DNA from: Ligustrum vulgare
Taxonomy: Eukaryota > Streptophyta > Magnoliopsida > Lamiales > Oleaceae
NCBI GenBank assembly: GCA_963555705.1
Contig: OY743187.1
Span: 11,980,133-12,044,132, forward strand
Direction: 5' to 3'
DNA: 64,000 nt
Of the stretch, positions 1 through 11,088 are shown piece after piece. Positions within the stretch are counted from its first letter, which is position 1. Every line of letters starts with the position of its first letter. The notes under the pieces were generated by a model, which searched no databases, was not told where the DNA came from, and worked only from the letters and a program-made list of their open reading frames with translations. Made by a program: the position numbers and the translations under genes.

Positions 1-1676
1 TAATTATAATCAGGTTATTTGAACTGAATTTCAATGTATTATAATTGTTATTTTCAGATTTCTGAGTAATTAAGACGCTAATTGAAATTGTCCATGTGAC
101 AATTAAGTTGTGATAATATTGAGTAGTTTTGACTTTTGAATAATTTGATAAGTAAGATTTCGATGTTTCTTAACCTTGAATTTAAATACTTATTTCGAAG
201 GTGATAGTATATGTCTTTGACATGATTTAAGGACACGTTTGAGTTAAATTGTGAGTCTAATAGAAATGTTAACCTCGGTTATGAGTTTTGTTTATAATAT
301 TGAATAGGATGATGAACGTGTTTGTTTCAAATCTAAAGTTATACCTTATTTATGAATGGATATAATTAGGAATTTTGGTACATTGACGTCACGAGCATCC
401 GAGACTCCTCCACTTGCAAATCAAGAAAACGGTAAATATTAAGGGCATCAAGTAAGTAAACTCCCCCCTATTTTCATCAAAGTCGAATGTAAATGTGAAA
501 GTTATGTGTAAATGACTGTCGTGCAACTTACTTGCTTTGATGAATTGCACTTACTTTATGAAAGCATATGTTATTGAGAAGAATGTTAAAGCATGCACGT
601 TATTATGTCATTGCATCATTAAGCATGCACTGACATCGAAATGGGAAAGTCAAATGTTTTAATGAAAGGAATGTGTCAAAGTGAAATTTTTGTCAAAAGT
701 TATGTATCCCAAGTTTTTCGAATGAATGGGTGTACTTCTAGTTCATGAAAGTTGCGAGTGGGAAATGGGGCGCGGGGGACCGGCGTACCCGAATTAAGTC
801 GCTTTGCGACGGAATGTTCAACCGTTTACGGTGAACTGTTAAACCGCTTTGCGGTAGGAAAGTGAATGTTAAACCGCTTTGCGGTGGGAAAGTGAATGTT
901 AAACCGCTTTGCGGTGGAAATGCGCATGTTAATCTGGTTCCAAATAAATAATAGCCCACTGTATTCTGATTGACTAGAAGTTACACCAAGTGAGCTCACG
1001 ATGGAAAGGAAGTGAAAGTTTGGAAATGAAGTGAAAGTTTTGAATTGAAATGAAAGTTTGAAAGTTTTGGAAAGTAAAGTAAATGGGGATACATATATGA
1101 AATTTTTAAAGCATTCATGTCATAAGCATGCATTCATGCATACAGTTTACTTACTGAGCTTTAGCTCACCCCAATCCCTCCCCAACATTTCAGGTGATGA
1201 AAGTTAGGTGATCCGAGGAGAGCACTCGGCAGCTGACTCAGGCTATACCCGCATCAACTCTTTTAAATTAAAGTTAGATTAGAATTTATTTCAATTTCTA
1301 ATTATTAATCCTTTAATTCATGTATTATTGAGGTTAAAATACCTCTTATTTCATTTGCTAAAGTTTATTTACTTGGAATTGTATTGTTGAGGAGTTTGGG
1401 ACTTATTATAATGGTTTGGATGATGTTTGGGATGGAGTGAGTTGTGATGTGTATTTATAAATGGTTTTGATGCTCCTCTACAGGTTGGCTATGTCCAATT
1501 TATAGAGGAGACTCTGCCGAAATTTCGCTAAAATTTTATAATAGATAAATGAACATTTTTGTCGTGTAAACGATATTTAAATTCCGCATTTTAATGTTTA
1601 AACGATTTATTTCCGCATTAAAAGAAAAAGGGGAGTTAACACCTAGGTTTAAGATTCTTGAACTTGGGGTGTTACA
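1..1676 (+). mobile_element. Partial Gypsy-like LTR (left end outside window)
   Basis: The stretch ends in GGGGTGTTACA, the inverted-repeat terminus typical of many plant Ty3/Gypsy LTRs. About 500 bp before that end it carries the GAGCTTTAGCTCACCCC-type block often seen in long chromovirus LTRs. No open frame of note is present. The start is not visible, so it could be a 3' LTR or a solo LTR. The base after the end does not begin a tRNA primer site, which argues against a 5' LTR in this orientation. The class assignment is inference from the terminal motif. Confidence 0.45.
795..930. repeat. 30-bp tandem repeat of small hairpins
   Basis: Three 30-bp units lie head to tail at 841-870, 871-900 and 901-930, each starting AAACCGCTTTGCGGT. 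Two degenerate units precede them. Every unit contains a short palindrome: CCGC-TTT-GCGG in the three clean units, GTCGC-TTT-GCGAC at 798-810, and ACCGT-TT-ACGGT at 821-832. The repeat lies inside the Gypsy-like LTR. Confidence 0.85.
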
Positions 1677-3642
1677 TAGAAAATCTGAAAAACAGAGGTA
1701 AAAAATAAAAAATTAAGAACTGCAAGCCTGGGTCTTTGTTGCAGATCAAATATGTCCAAATTTAAATGCAAATTTAAATCGCAGGCATAGTACCTGTATG
1801 AAAAAACTGCATGAAAATCGCAGGTGGTGGACCGATCGGTTGAGGTAGCGGCGCCGGTTATCAGAAGAGAAGACCCAAAGAAGTTGGAGACCAAAAGAAA
1901 TCGCAGACCCAGGATTTGTGGTGCGGGTTCGGTTAGAGAAAGAGTGAAAAAGGGCGCCGGCGACGACGGCTTGACTGGAGATAAGGGTCGAATGCCGTGA
2001 AGAGAGAAAGATCGGCGGTGCGAAGAGAGAAGGCAGAGAGATCTCGGTGGCGTGAAGAGAGAACAGAGAGAGTGAGCCGAGTGGAGTTGGGGGATGGAAT
2101 TGGAGAACAGTAGGCGGCTCGACTGAACAGGAGGGCAACAGGGGGCTTGTGAACAGTAGGGAAAAATTCTTATGAACAGTAAAATACCCCTCTGCTCTTT
2201 TGAGACAGTAGGGATGTCTGTATAAATTTGTGGTCCCAATCATACTGTAAATTAATAATATGTCAAATATATTAATTATGGTGTTTTATTGAAAAATGAC
2301 TCGATGTTTGTTTTGAAATTCAAATCTTGGTGAATTTCATCTGTAATTCTTCTTAATGGACCTAAAAGTTTTGGAGTTGAATTCTCAAATTGTAACAAAA
2401 TCTTCTGTCAAGTGTTAAAGATGCTTCAATGACTTCTTTCTTGTAACAGGCTCGAAAGTCGTCGTATCATCCTCAACTTCATCATCAACTGAATTCTCGA
2501 TTATATCGTTAATTATCTATATTTATATGATATATAAAAACTCAGTTTTTATTGTGTTCACACTTCAAAACTCAACTTTTATTTTGTTCACACAGCTACT
2601 TCCACTTAAGTATTTTTATGGAGAATTTTTTTTACTTATTTATATTTGGTTATTTGTGTTTAAACCTCTCTTTTCAGAAAATTATTCTGCTTAATGTTTT
2701 GAATCTTACAAATAAGTATTTGTGTTCAGTCATACAAATTCAATGTAAAAATTTCAGTTCAAAATTATATCGAAATTGTATTACGCATCTAATACTAAAT
2801 AAACCTTATCGTTTAAATTTTTTTTATAAATAATCTTATTTTTTAGTTATTTAGTATATCTAAAAATTCGAGTTTCTTTGTATCGCGTTCTATTAAATTA
2901 ATTAGTATTTTTATAGAAAGTTACATTTAATACGTAAATAGTTTTTTATAATAATTATGATATTTTATTGGTCTCAATCTTATGGATGAATAATTTTGTT
3001 CGGTCATACAAATTCAATGTCAAATTTTCATTTTCATTTATATCGAATATTTAATCAAGTTGTATTAAATCTTGTTATAAATAATCATACTTTTAAGTTC
3101 TTTGTTACATATACATAATAATCTTCTTTTCTATATCAGATTATTTATCAAAATAATTTCATTTACAATTAAACTTAATTATTATTTAATTTTTTATTCC
3201 GAAAGTTTCATATCACATTTTTTAACATTAACGGTTAACAAAATTTATATATATTGTTTTAAAATTATATAGTTGTTAATGGTTTTTTGTCCTAACTTTT
3301 AAGTCTAAATTCTAAAAAATAATTAATTATGACATGATATTAATTGTTATATTTTAATTCAATATTTGTGATTCTTAAATTTCTACAACAATATGTAAAT
3401 TGTCTCCCAATTTACTTAACTGAAAATTGAGATGATCAATGCTATATTATAATTTTCATAAAAAAACAATTACGTTGTATAAATATTGCAAAAACATATA
3501 ATACCATGAATTTATGCATCTTTGTCAATCTTAAAAATTTAATTTTTTTTTCATTTTTTATGATTATCGAATTCTTTTCTTATACATGTTGTTTTTCATT
3601 GTAAATAGTCAAAACAGTAAATTTTATCTTTTATACGCATGA
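1677..3642. other. Intergenic, no gene seen
   Basis: From 1830 to 2200 there is a GC-richer, purine-rich stretch (GAGAGA and GAAGAGAGA runs). It gives long minus-strand open frames, but these are low-complexity and have no recognisable domain. From 2250 to 3640 the sequence is very AT-rich with stops in all frames. It may be old transposon debris; nothing is identifiable. Confidence 0.5.
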
Positions 3643-3676
3643 TCTATATTATTAACATTTTCATCTATTGTTTGAT

Positions 3677-4795
3677 TGTTCAGAGTACATGGACATTGGA
3701 GATCCTACATTTAAGTGTTTATTTTGCAAGGCAAATTTTTGGCGCGAGGAAAGAGTGGATAAATGTAATAAAATATGTCGTAATCCGAAGTTCTCACTTT
3801 TTTGTGGGGTGAACACGATTTGGTTTGGGCGATTTGTAGTAATATTTCAAACCAAACAATTTAAAACGGTTTGGAATTTTTCCAAACAAAACAAAACCAT
3901 TTCATTTTCTAAACAAAACCAAATCAAACTATTTTTTGTGGTTTAATGAGGTTTGAAACCGCGGATTGTCAACGAATGAATTAGTATATTTCAAAGCGAG
4001 CTCAGAGACACATATTCGTCTAAAATTTCGAGTTAAAACAAGCACAATAATAGTATTAAGTTTCTAATTGAGTACTTTATTGTGAATCAATTCATGTTGA
4101 CAAACAAACTAATTATATAGAAGCAAACTGTAGTTAACTCTTATATTAAAAATTTTATTTTAAGAAAATATCTTGGATGATGATTATGAATTGTAGGAGC
4201 AAGATTTATTATTTTCAAATTGTTGTGGATTTGAACAAATTAATCTTTGACTCCTTAATTTTGATTTGTTGTCAATAAAAAGTGTGTTGCATTTTTTTAT
4301 AAATTGAACGTTTGCCTTTATTTTATGTTAATTCTTTTTAGTTTTTTAAAATTTGGCGGGTTGGCTGTTTGATACCTCGATTTTGAAAATTGAAAGCTAA
4401 ACCAAATCGTTTAAAGCAGTTTGAAATTTTTCCAAACTGAACCAAACCAGACAATTTCTTGCGGTTTGTTCAATTTCGCGGTTTATTTATTCATCTCTAC
4501 TTTGTTGTATGCAAGAGAAAGTGAAGATTCCTCTTATGGAAGATCATCCTCTTATTTTGAAAGATTTATTATATAGCTGGGACGATAAGATTAAGAATTT
4601 CATTGAAAACATTTGGACATATAATATGATTTTTTCGTTCGCTTCTATGGAGGGAATAGATAATGGGCTAAATGATGGTAGATGGCCTCCTGTCTTCAGA
4701 TTACACGATCAAAATTGCCATAAGATTGAGAGTCTATTACTTGATGACGGTTCGGCTCTACAATTTGCTCGCTTTACATTGTTGACAATGTGAAT
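3677..4795 (+). pseudogene. Helitron polyprotein N-terminal fragment, split by a hAT insertion
   Basis: The first part (3677-3805) encodes a Helitron-type segment with motifs EYMDIGDPTFKC, C-x2-C and FWREERV, running to NPKFSLFC. The frame then breaks at the hAT element. It resumes at 4501 with the expected continuation (CCMQEKVKIPL), going on through a Helitron_like_N region with FSFASMEGIDNGLNDGR and FRLHDQNCHKIESLL until a stop near 4793. Removing the insertion together with one target copy would rejoin the reading frame at the same Cys-Cys position, so the insertion came after the Helitron arrived. Family recognition is from memory of Helitron_like_N proteins. Confidence 0.75.
3806..4500. 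mobile_element. Nested non-autonomous hAT element
   Basis: The element is flanked by an 8-bp target duplication with one mismatch: TTTTTTGT at 3798-3805 and TTTGTTGT at 4501-4508. The left end GGGGTGAACA and the right end (complement TAGAGATGAATA) are a degraded hAT-type TAGGGGTGAACA terminal inverted repeat. Subterminal AAACCGTTT and GTTTGGAATTTTTCCAAAC motifs are shared with the elements at 16756-17906 and 33732-35369. No transposase is present. Confidence 0.7.
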
Positions 4796-5239
4796 GAGGT
4801 TGAAAATGGAAAAAAGGGTCGTGGGTATGTATTATGTATTTATTGCTTTTATATTTATATTGTTTATGGATAATTTTGTTGTGATAGTCTAAAATTTAAT
4901 TTATATCTTTTAATGTCCCCCGATCGGGGTGAATCATGCGATTCAATGTCGCATGATTGTATAGTTTTTGATTTGAAGGATATGTTAGACAAATACAACA
5001 AATTGTTAAGACATTTTAGGTCGGTTTGAGAAAAGATGATTGAGGAAACCCTTCAAATGTAAGACTTATACTTATTGGTTGGTGGGAGACTGATGATAGC
5101 CAATATAATTTTCCTATTGTCGATGAAATTTCCGAATTGATTGTCGGTGGATTTTGATACACGACCTGGACATAGAGATATCATTATTGCACTACATAGT
5201 GGATCGTTGTAGCGGATAAGTGAAGAACACAAGTTCTTT

Positions 5240-5660
5240 CTAAGAAATATTGATCATATACAAGGATTGTGGAATTGAACAATGTTGATAGTTATAAAAC
5301 TTGGCAACCATGTTTTGGAAGGTCAAATTCTTTCTGGCATCAATACAGGACACACGTTCTTTATTCCAATGATATCGTTGAGCCCTTCTGATTCTAGGAT
5401 ACTTATTAGATCTCAAAGAAGACAATTTTCGTTGTTAGTGTTCTATGTCATGACTATCAATAAGAGTCAGGGACCATCATTCTCGCATGTGGGACTTCTT
5501 CTTAAACGGTTGGTGTTTACACATGTATAACTTTATGTTGCGATTTCTAGGGAGACAAATCGTTCCGGATTAAAGATGTTGATTTGCGATAAGAATGGAA
5601 GATCAACAGAATCAACAAACAATGTTGTATACAAAGAAGTATTCCAAAATTTGTAGTCAT
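5240..5660 (+). pseudogene. Helitron helicase (PIF1-like) C-terminal fragment
   Basis: Translation in two or three frames gives the end of a Helitron DNA helicase: KLGNHVLEGQILSG, then IPMISLSPSDSR, RRQFSLLVFYVMTINKSQGP, GLLLKRLVFTHV-x-LYVAISR and LICDKNG, ending in VVYKEVFQNL. TINKSQGQ and LYVAxSR are the conserved C-terminal helicase motifs. Stops and frameshifts interrupt it (for example a stop between THV and LYVAIS). The upstream Walker motifs are missing, so it cannot be functional. Confidence 0.8.
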
Positions 5661-5977
5661 ATGAAACCAATAAATGATGATCTTATCTCGTATTTGCGAA
5701 ATTTATTTATTTTATCTAAAAAACTCATCTAATTTCACATTAAATTATCTTTATTCAGACGTTTTCGCCAGTGCATCGCATGGGTGAATCACTAGTTTCT
5801 TTAAAACTTGAGATTTCTGAACACGAACTAAAAATTAATTTGATTGTTCAGTGTCCCTTGACCCACGTTCATTAATTGATTAACTAGTAGAAACTATTAA
5901 AACAAAATTATAAATCCACTGTACAAATTAATAAATTATAATTTATTGATAAAATAATAATCTCTTTTAATTAATAA

Positions 5978-7368
5978 CTAGATTTTCACCCCTATGGTGC
6001 ATGAAGTTGCCCTATCAGCAATATCGATTTTAATAAGTATTAGTAAAATTTTAATAATTATACATAATCAACACATATACAAAAGACATAATTATTGTAA
6101 TATTTTATTACAATAATTATTAAAATTTAAAAATAACATAACTAATACAAATTGTTATTAAAATTTAAAAATAACATAACTAATACAAATTATTAAAGTT
6201 TTATTTAATTAATAAAAGTCAATTTATATATTTAAATAATAAATGATCGTTGATTTCAATAATTTTTTATGAATTATTATTAACTTTATTGAAAATGCAA
6301 ATATAGTTTTTTTTAATGATATATTATGTTTGATGTAATACCATGGGTACAAATCTTGATTCAAGTGAAATTTATCAATATATTTCTCATAATTTCTAAA
6401 CTTGCCTCTCATATTTAAACTATTTTTTCTCAATTTTCATTTAAAAACTTCAATCACAATAATTATAATTGTGTTTATTTATAAATAATAATTTTTTCAA
6501 CCCACTTTTTAACCACAATATTATTTGAAGCCACTTTTTAGTCGCATATTTTACTTCAAAAACAATAATGTTTATAAACAAAAACATAATTTTCGAATAG
6601 GGGATAATATTTATTTCTTAAAATAGTTAATAATAATATATATTTCAGAAAAATATGATTCATAATATTAAAGGCAACAAGTGGTTTAATTATCCATAAT
6701 TAAAACTTAATATTAATACAAATAACTAAACATGATTTATAATATTAAAAACAATAATGAATAAAAATATCAATACTTAAATAATAATAATTAATAATTT
6801 TAATAATGATAGCTATAACCATTGACTGAATTCATCAAATATTAGTTTTAATAATAAAACAATAATTATGGAATACAAATAACAATAACATATTAATTAT
6901 TTACGCAAGTGCTTCCCTCCTCTTCCCGATCAAGATAGATGGGAAGGATTGGCACATCTGTCAATTCTTTGTCTTCATTCCATCGAAATATATGAAGAGG
7001 TGTAGCCCACACCTTAGAGGCTCTAATGTGCCCTGTCCTAGACTTTGGTAAATGAGGTAAATCATAGGATATGCCTCCAAAGGTGCAGGGTGAGAAACTT
7101 GTATTTTGACTTCGCTTACCAAGGGCCTCATCCATATTTCAGGATAATCCTCATCACCACAGCTGCAAGCTAGGTTGGAGACTTTTCCTCTTCCCCTTTT
7201 ATCACTTGGGGATGCGCCTTGGGAGCCGTAATATACAAAGAGAATCCACTCGTAATGCCTAAAAATATAAGAACTAAAATGATACAAGATTAACTATTAA
7301 TTTTAATCATACTAAATATGATACTTAGATTGAAAAATTATTTGTATTCAATTAATAATATAATAGAT
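5978..7368 (-). mobile_element. Helitron remnant 2, opposite orientation
   Basis: On the minus strand the 3' end is GGGGTGAAAATCTAG|T, with CTAG at 5978-5981 and a small hairpin GCACC-ATA-GGGGTG just inside it. The 5' end is A|TCTATTATATTATTAATTG, ending at 7368 before host T 7369. Both match Helitron termini and the A|T insertion rule, although the 5' TC could instead lie 4 bp further right. No Rep/helicase is visible, so it is non-autonomous. It contains an exon-like fragment at 7120-7258. Its 3' end faces that of Helitron remnant 1, 182 bp away. Confidence 0.6.
6961..7258 (-). pseudogene. Unrecognised exon-like fragment in Helitron 2
   Basis: On the minus strand a segment with TTTTTAG acceptor and CCTTG|GTAAGC donor (7120-7258, 139 bp) is open in one frame and reads HYEWILFVYYGSQG, then VSNLACSCGDEDYPEIWMRPL. 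Downstream to about 6961 is more coding-like sequence (SFSPCTFGGISYDLPHL, then ASKVWATPLHIFRW) in another frame. The composition is much more gene-like than the AT-rich surroundings. I do not recognise the parent gene. A captured host gene fragment is the simplest reading given the Helitron boundaries. Confidence 0.4.
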
Positions 7369-8224
7369 AGATACGAATTCTAAGAGAACAATAATTTTAA
7401 AATATATAAAAAAATTATATAGAAAGTTTATTCAAATGACTTTTCATTATTCACATCATAGAAGAATGTAATTTCTCAAAAACGAAAGTAAAATCTCAAT
7501 ATTATCTACATAGATTTAAATACTACATTGATCTACATGGATTTAAAAATGAATTCAAATGGTAATTGCATTAATCAATACAGATTTAAATATGACATTA
7601 ATTTACTCGAGTTTTTATTTTATTTTTGTTTTTTGCTTTTAGAAATGACAATTGAATTTAGGCAGGAAATTATGTGCATCTCTAATAATTTATGAATTGT
7701 GAAAATAATCATTACCACATAAAAAATACAAATAATGATTTAAAATTTTTATCTTCAATGGTTAGTTTTTATGTCTATATGATGCTGATGTGTGATGAAT
7801 ATTATCTGGTGTTATATCTAAGTATATATAACGAGCTAGACAAAATGACTAGGCAAATATTAAATTTTCATTTATTTAATCTAAATTTTTATTTGAAATG
7901 GTATTAATTTGAAGACACATGTATTAATAAATTTTTGTGTGGACATAAATCATTGGAGATGCTCTTAAAAAAGTATAATTGTAAAAGAAATTGAAGTACA
8001 AAAATATTCTCATTAAAATATTTTCAGAAAATCAAGTGTAACAAAAATTGAACGAAGGGATTAATACAACTACTCTCCTACATTATCCAGATGCCATTAG
8101 TATTCTGAAAGTTATGAGTATATAAGTCTTTTTAGGTTAAATTTCTAATAAATTGAAAATATTTTAAGCCAAAAGCCACCCAGCCATTGGAATGTCCGGT
8201 CGAATGGAGATGAGTTGCACATCT

Positions 8225-8226
<2 letters not shown>
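7369..8226. other. Intergenic, nothing identified
   Basis: AT-rich sequence with only short open frames. No transposon termini, exons or RNA genes were recognised. Confidence 0.5.

Positions 8227-8286
<60 letters not shown>
8227..8286. repeat. (AT)n microsatellite
   Basis: About 60 bp of uninterrupted alternating AT, followed by a short T tract. Confidence 0.95.
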
Positions 8287-8289
<3 letters not shown>

Positions 8290-8426
8290 TTAATTAACAA
8301 GATCCCTCAATCTCTACTTTGTTTAGAGATTAGAGTCGAGTTGTCGATTTATAATATTTTCTCGATGGTTGTTGTCTGTTGAATGAATGTATTGATGAAT
8401 CAACAAGCAGTTATTTGACATTGAAT

Positions 8427-8888
8427 TGTAAGGATTTTAATCAATCGTGTGTGTTTATATGTGAATTATTGTGTATTGAATAAAAAGCTATCAAAATTTG
8501 GTTAAGCCCATTTAAAGTGATCTAATAAGGATTTGGTATATTGGACTTTAAAGCATCTAATTAATGTATGAGCTTTTATGTGTAGATACAAAGCCATTAC
8601 CTAATTTCATGATGGGCCGAATTAGGTTAACAGGCAATTCAATATATAAAATATAAACACGGTTATGGTTCCTGAATCATACGTATTGTTCATTCTGTCT
8701 GACATTCCATCATCAGAGAGAAAATAAGGACTACGTGTTGATTTGGAAGATCTAACCGCGAATCGATCATCGTGAACCATATCTGATTAAGGTACGCTTC
8801 CGCTTTAGTTATTTTCATTCTTGATAATTCAGCATGATGATTTTTTTGGATCATAGATAAACAATTATCTGTGATGAATTTTCTAATA
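8427..8888 (+). repeat. 5' LTR of the old Copia element
   Basis: Starts TGTAAGGATTTTAATC; the expected CA end is mutated to TA (TTCTAATA). It is the partner of 14311-14765, with a 7-bp length difference near the AATATATAAA segment. Confidence 0.9.
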
Positions 8889-8890
8889 AA

Positions 8891-8903
8891 TGGTATCAGA
8901 GCC
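8891..8903 (+). other. Primer-binding site (initiator Met tRNA)
   Basis: TGGTATCAGAGCC lies 2 nt after the 5' LTR and is complementary to the 3' end of plant initiator-Met tRNA, the usual Copia primer. Confidence 0.85.
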
Positions 8904-9534
8904 AATCATTGTGTTGGGTTATCAAATCTATGTTCGTATGAATATGATATATAATTGTTAAAGTGTTACTCACTGCCATCAGAACTCAAATGGATTCAAA
9001 TTTAGTATATAAAATCTGTATGTATATGCCTTCAAATTCAGGTTCGAATTTATGTCTTGGATTCACTGAAAATTGGGTATATGTATATATGAATATTTTC
9101 GAATCTGGTTATGTGATGAGCATGGATTTTGAATCTGTTGTGTGGATTCGATCTTGCATTCTCTGTGGTTTTATGGATTCTGTGGTTTGGGTGCTGATTT
9201 TATGTGATGTTCGGTTTTGGTTTCGGTGTGTGAATCTTGTTTGGAGAAGGAAGAAGGTCGGAGATGGATCGTCGCGGTGTGCGCCGATGCACTGCGCGCG
9301 CCTCTGTCGTTCGCGTTATGAAGGATGGGTTCCAGCGTCGCTGTGCCTCTGGAGTGCAGCGCTGATAATGGCGCTGCAGGGCGGGGGGACGCTGGTTGTG
9401 GCGCCGCGTTCTCGGGTTCATTGGCGGCGGCGGAAGCTATGGTTAAACCCTAGCTGTTGCAGTTTTTTGGGCTCAAGGGGCTTGTGCTGAAAATTTGAAG
9501 ATTCTAAGGACTCATGTGCAATTTCAGATTTTTG

Positions 9535-10145
9535 GGTTTATTGTAATCAGGTCCTCTAATCTTATTAAAGGATTAAAATTGATCCCTGAAGGTTATGGAA
9601 TTTATAACTGAGCCCTTAAGATATAAAATTATTTAAGTTGGGCCTTTTAAAGTTCTGAATTATATAATTCAGTCCCTAAAGTTTTAAAATTTTCGGATTC
9701 TGCCCCCTAATGTTAGAAAAATTTCAGAATTGGTCCCTAATTTTTGAAAATTTTCAAATACAGCACCTAAAGTTCTGAAATTTTTTAATTTGACCCCTAA
9801 AGTTTGAAAATATTTATTTTTAGTCCCTAAATTTTGAAAATTTTCATTTTTAGTCCTTAAAGTTCAAAGATTTTCATTTTCAGACCTTAAAGTTTGAAAA
9901 TCTTCTAATTCAGTCCCTAAAGCTTGGGAATTTTCTAAGTTGGCTCCTAAAATTTCAAAATTTTCAAAATCAGCCTTTAACGATTGAAAATTTTCTATTT
10001 TGGCTCCTAAAGTTTGATTTTCTTTTAAATTGAGACCTAAAGTTTGGAATTCTCCTAAATTGACCAATAAGGTTTTGGAAAAATTGTAATTTAAGTCCTT
10101 CAAGCTTAAAATTTTTCATAATTGGTCACCAAAAAGTTTAAAAAT
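9535..10145. repeat. Degenerate ~30-bp tandem array in Copia leader
   Basis: About twenty diverged units of roughly 30 bp, each built around TCCCTAAAGTTTGAAAATTT, run through the untranslated leader of the old Copia element. Spacing is mostly 29-31 bp, but adjacent units differ at many positions. Because the period is near 30 bp, an antisense frame stays open for about 80 codons. This looks like a by-product of the period: it has no ATG and no recognisable domain. Confidence 0.8.
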
Positions 10146-10376
10146 ATTACAATTGACTCCCTCAACTTAAGTATTACTTTATTCTAAAGTTTTGAATTCT
10201 ATAATTCAAATCCTAAAGTCAAATATATATGCATATAAGTGGATTTCAATTTCAAATTTTGGTACTACAGACTCTTTTGAGAGATATAATATTCTAAAGT
10301 AAGTTAGTTGAAGCAACATGTTGCCAAAGCAACCTCTCTTGTGGATATTAATTAACTTATAATATTAGAAGGTATT

Positions 10377-10785
10377 TGTGTGTGTGTTATTCATTGCGGA
10401 TGTTGATCGGCCCAAAGGAAGATCAATGTTTGGCTCGATTTCACATGCACTTGTGGTGATGAACGCGTGGTAATTATTTGGTTTAACGTATGATCAATAA
10501 ATCGGTCCAAAGAAAGGTTTATTGGTTAACATGTCTTATTGTCAGTGTTCGATCACTACACTAAGGGAAAATTAGATGTTTGTGTGTTATTCATGGGGAT
10601 ATTGATCGACCCAAAGGAATGTCAATATTTGGCTCGAATTTCACATGAACTTGTGGTGATAAATACGTGATGGTTATTTGGTTTTACGTGTGATCAATAA
10701 ATCGGTCCAAAGAAAGGTTTATTAGTTGACATGTCTTACTGTCAGTGTTTGATCACTACACCAAGAGTACCACTTGCAAGTCAAT
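10377..10785. repeat. ~199-bp tandem duplication in Copia leader
   Basis: Two copies of a ~199-bp block starting TGTGTGTTATTCAT lie head to tail. CCCAAAGG recurs at 10411 and 10610, as do the downstream GATCAATAAATCGGTCC and GTTTGATCACTACAC segments. A third partial echo (GTCCAAAGACTAAATATTG) follows to about 10815. Confidence 0.8.
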
Positions 10786-11088
10786 ATTTCTGTCCAAAGA
10801 CTAAATATTGATGTTGTGCTAGGTATTTTGTGATGGGCCCTATCCTTATTTGAAAGTATGATTTGCATAATAAGGTACTTATGTGAACCATTTTGTATAA
10901 GTGTTCTTTATTTGGTCTCAAATTCTGCTAATAGTATCTCTGCGAGCTTAAATTTAATCCTTGTGTGTTATGGAACAACTTCAAGGATCGATCATATTGT
11001 TCTTGGCTGCATGGATCTGGGCTTTGCACTAAGGATTCAGCAACTCGCTCCTCTTACGGATGAAAGTTCATCTAATCAAATGAGGAAC

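Larger units (their letters stand above)
3643..5795 (+). mobile_element. Helitron remnant 1
   Basis: The 5' end reads A|TCTATATTATTAAC, the canonical Helitron TC start. The 3' end is CTAG|T at 5792-5795, preceded by the short hairpin region around GTGCATCGCATGGG. Insertion is between host A (3642) and T (5796), as expected for rolling-circle Helitrons, with no target duplication. Inside are broken pieces of the Rep/helicase polyprotein in the right order: a zinc-finger-like N-terminal part, Helitron_like_N and the helicase C-terminus. A hAT element is nested at 3806-4500. At ~2.15 kb against the usual 8-15 kb, it is an internally deleted relic. Confidence 0.8.

Noticed and set aside
1649..2243. 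Two overlapping long minus-strand open frames (165-196 codons)
   Set aside because: They come from a purine-rich, low-complexity stretch. The peptides are Ser/Pro/Leu-rich with no domain, and two frames are open at once, typical of biased composition.
8891..8903. Initiator-Met tRNA gene
   Set aside because: Only the ~13 nt complementary to the tRNA 3' end are present next to an LTR, which is a primer-binding site. The same holds at 15396 and 56613.
8963..9490. Plus-strand open frame of 175 codons
   Set aside because: It lies in the leader just after the Copia primer site, has no gag similarity and is cut off where the 30-bp array begins; most likely chance.
9864..10103. Antisense repeat-protein-like frame (LGxxLExFQT repeats)
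   Set aside because: It has no ATG, and the repeat peptide is what a ~30-bp DNA array produces in one frame; units vary too freely for a selected protein.
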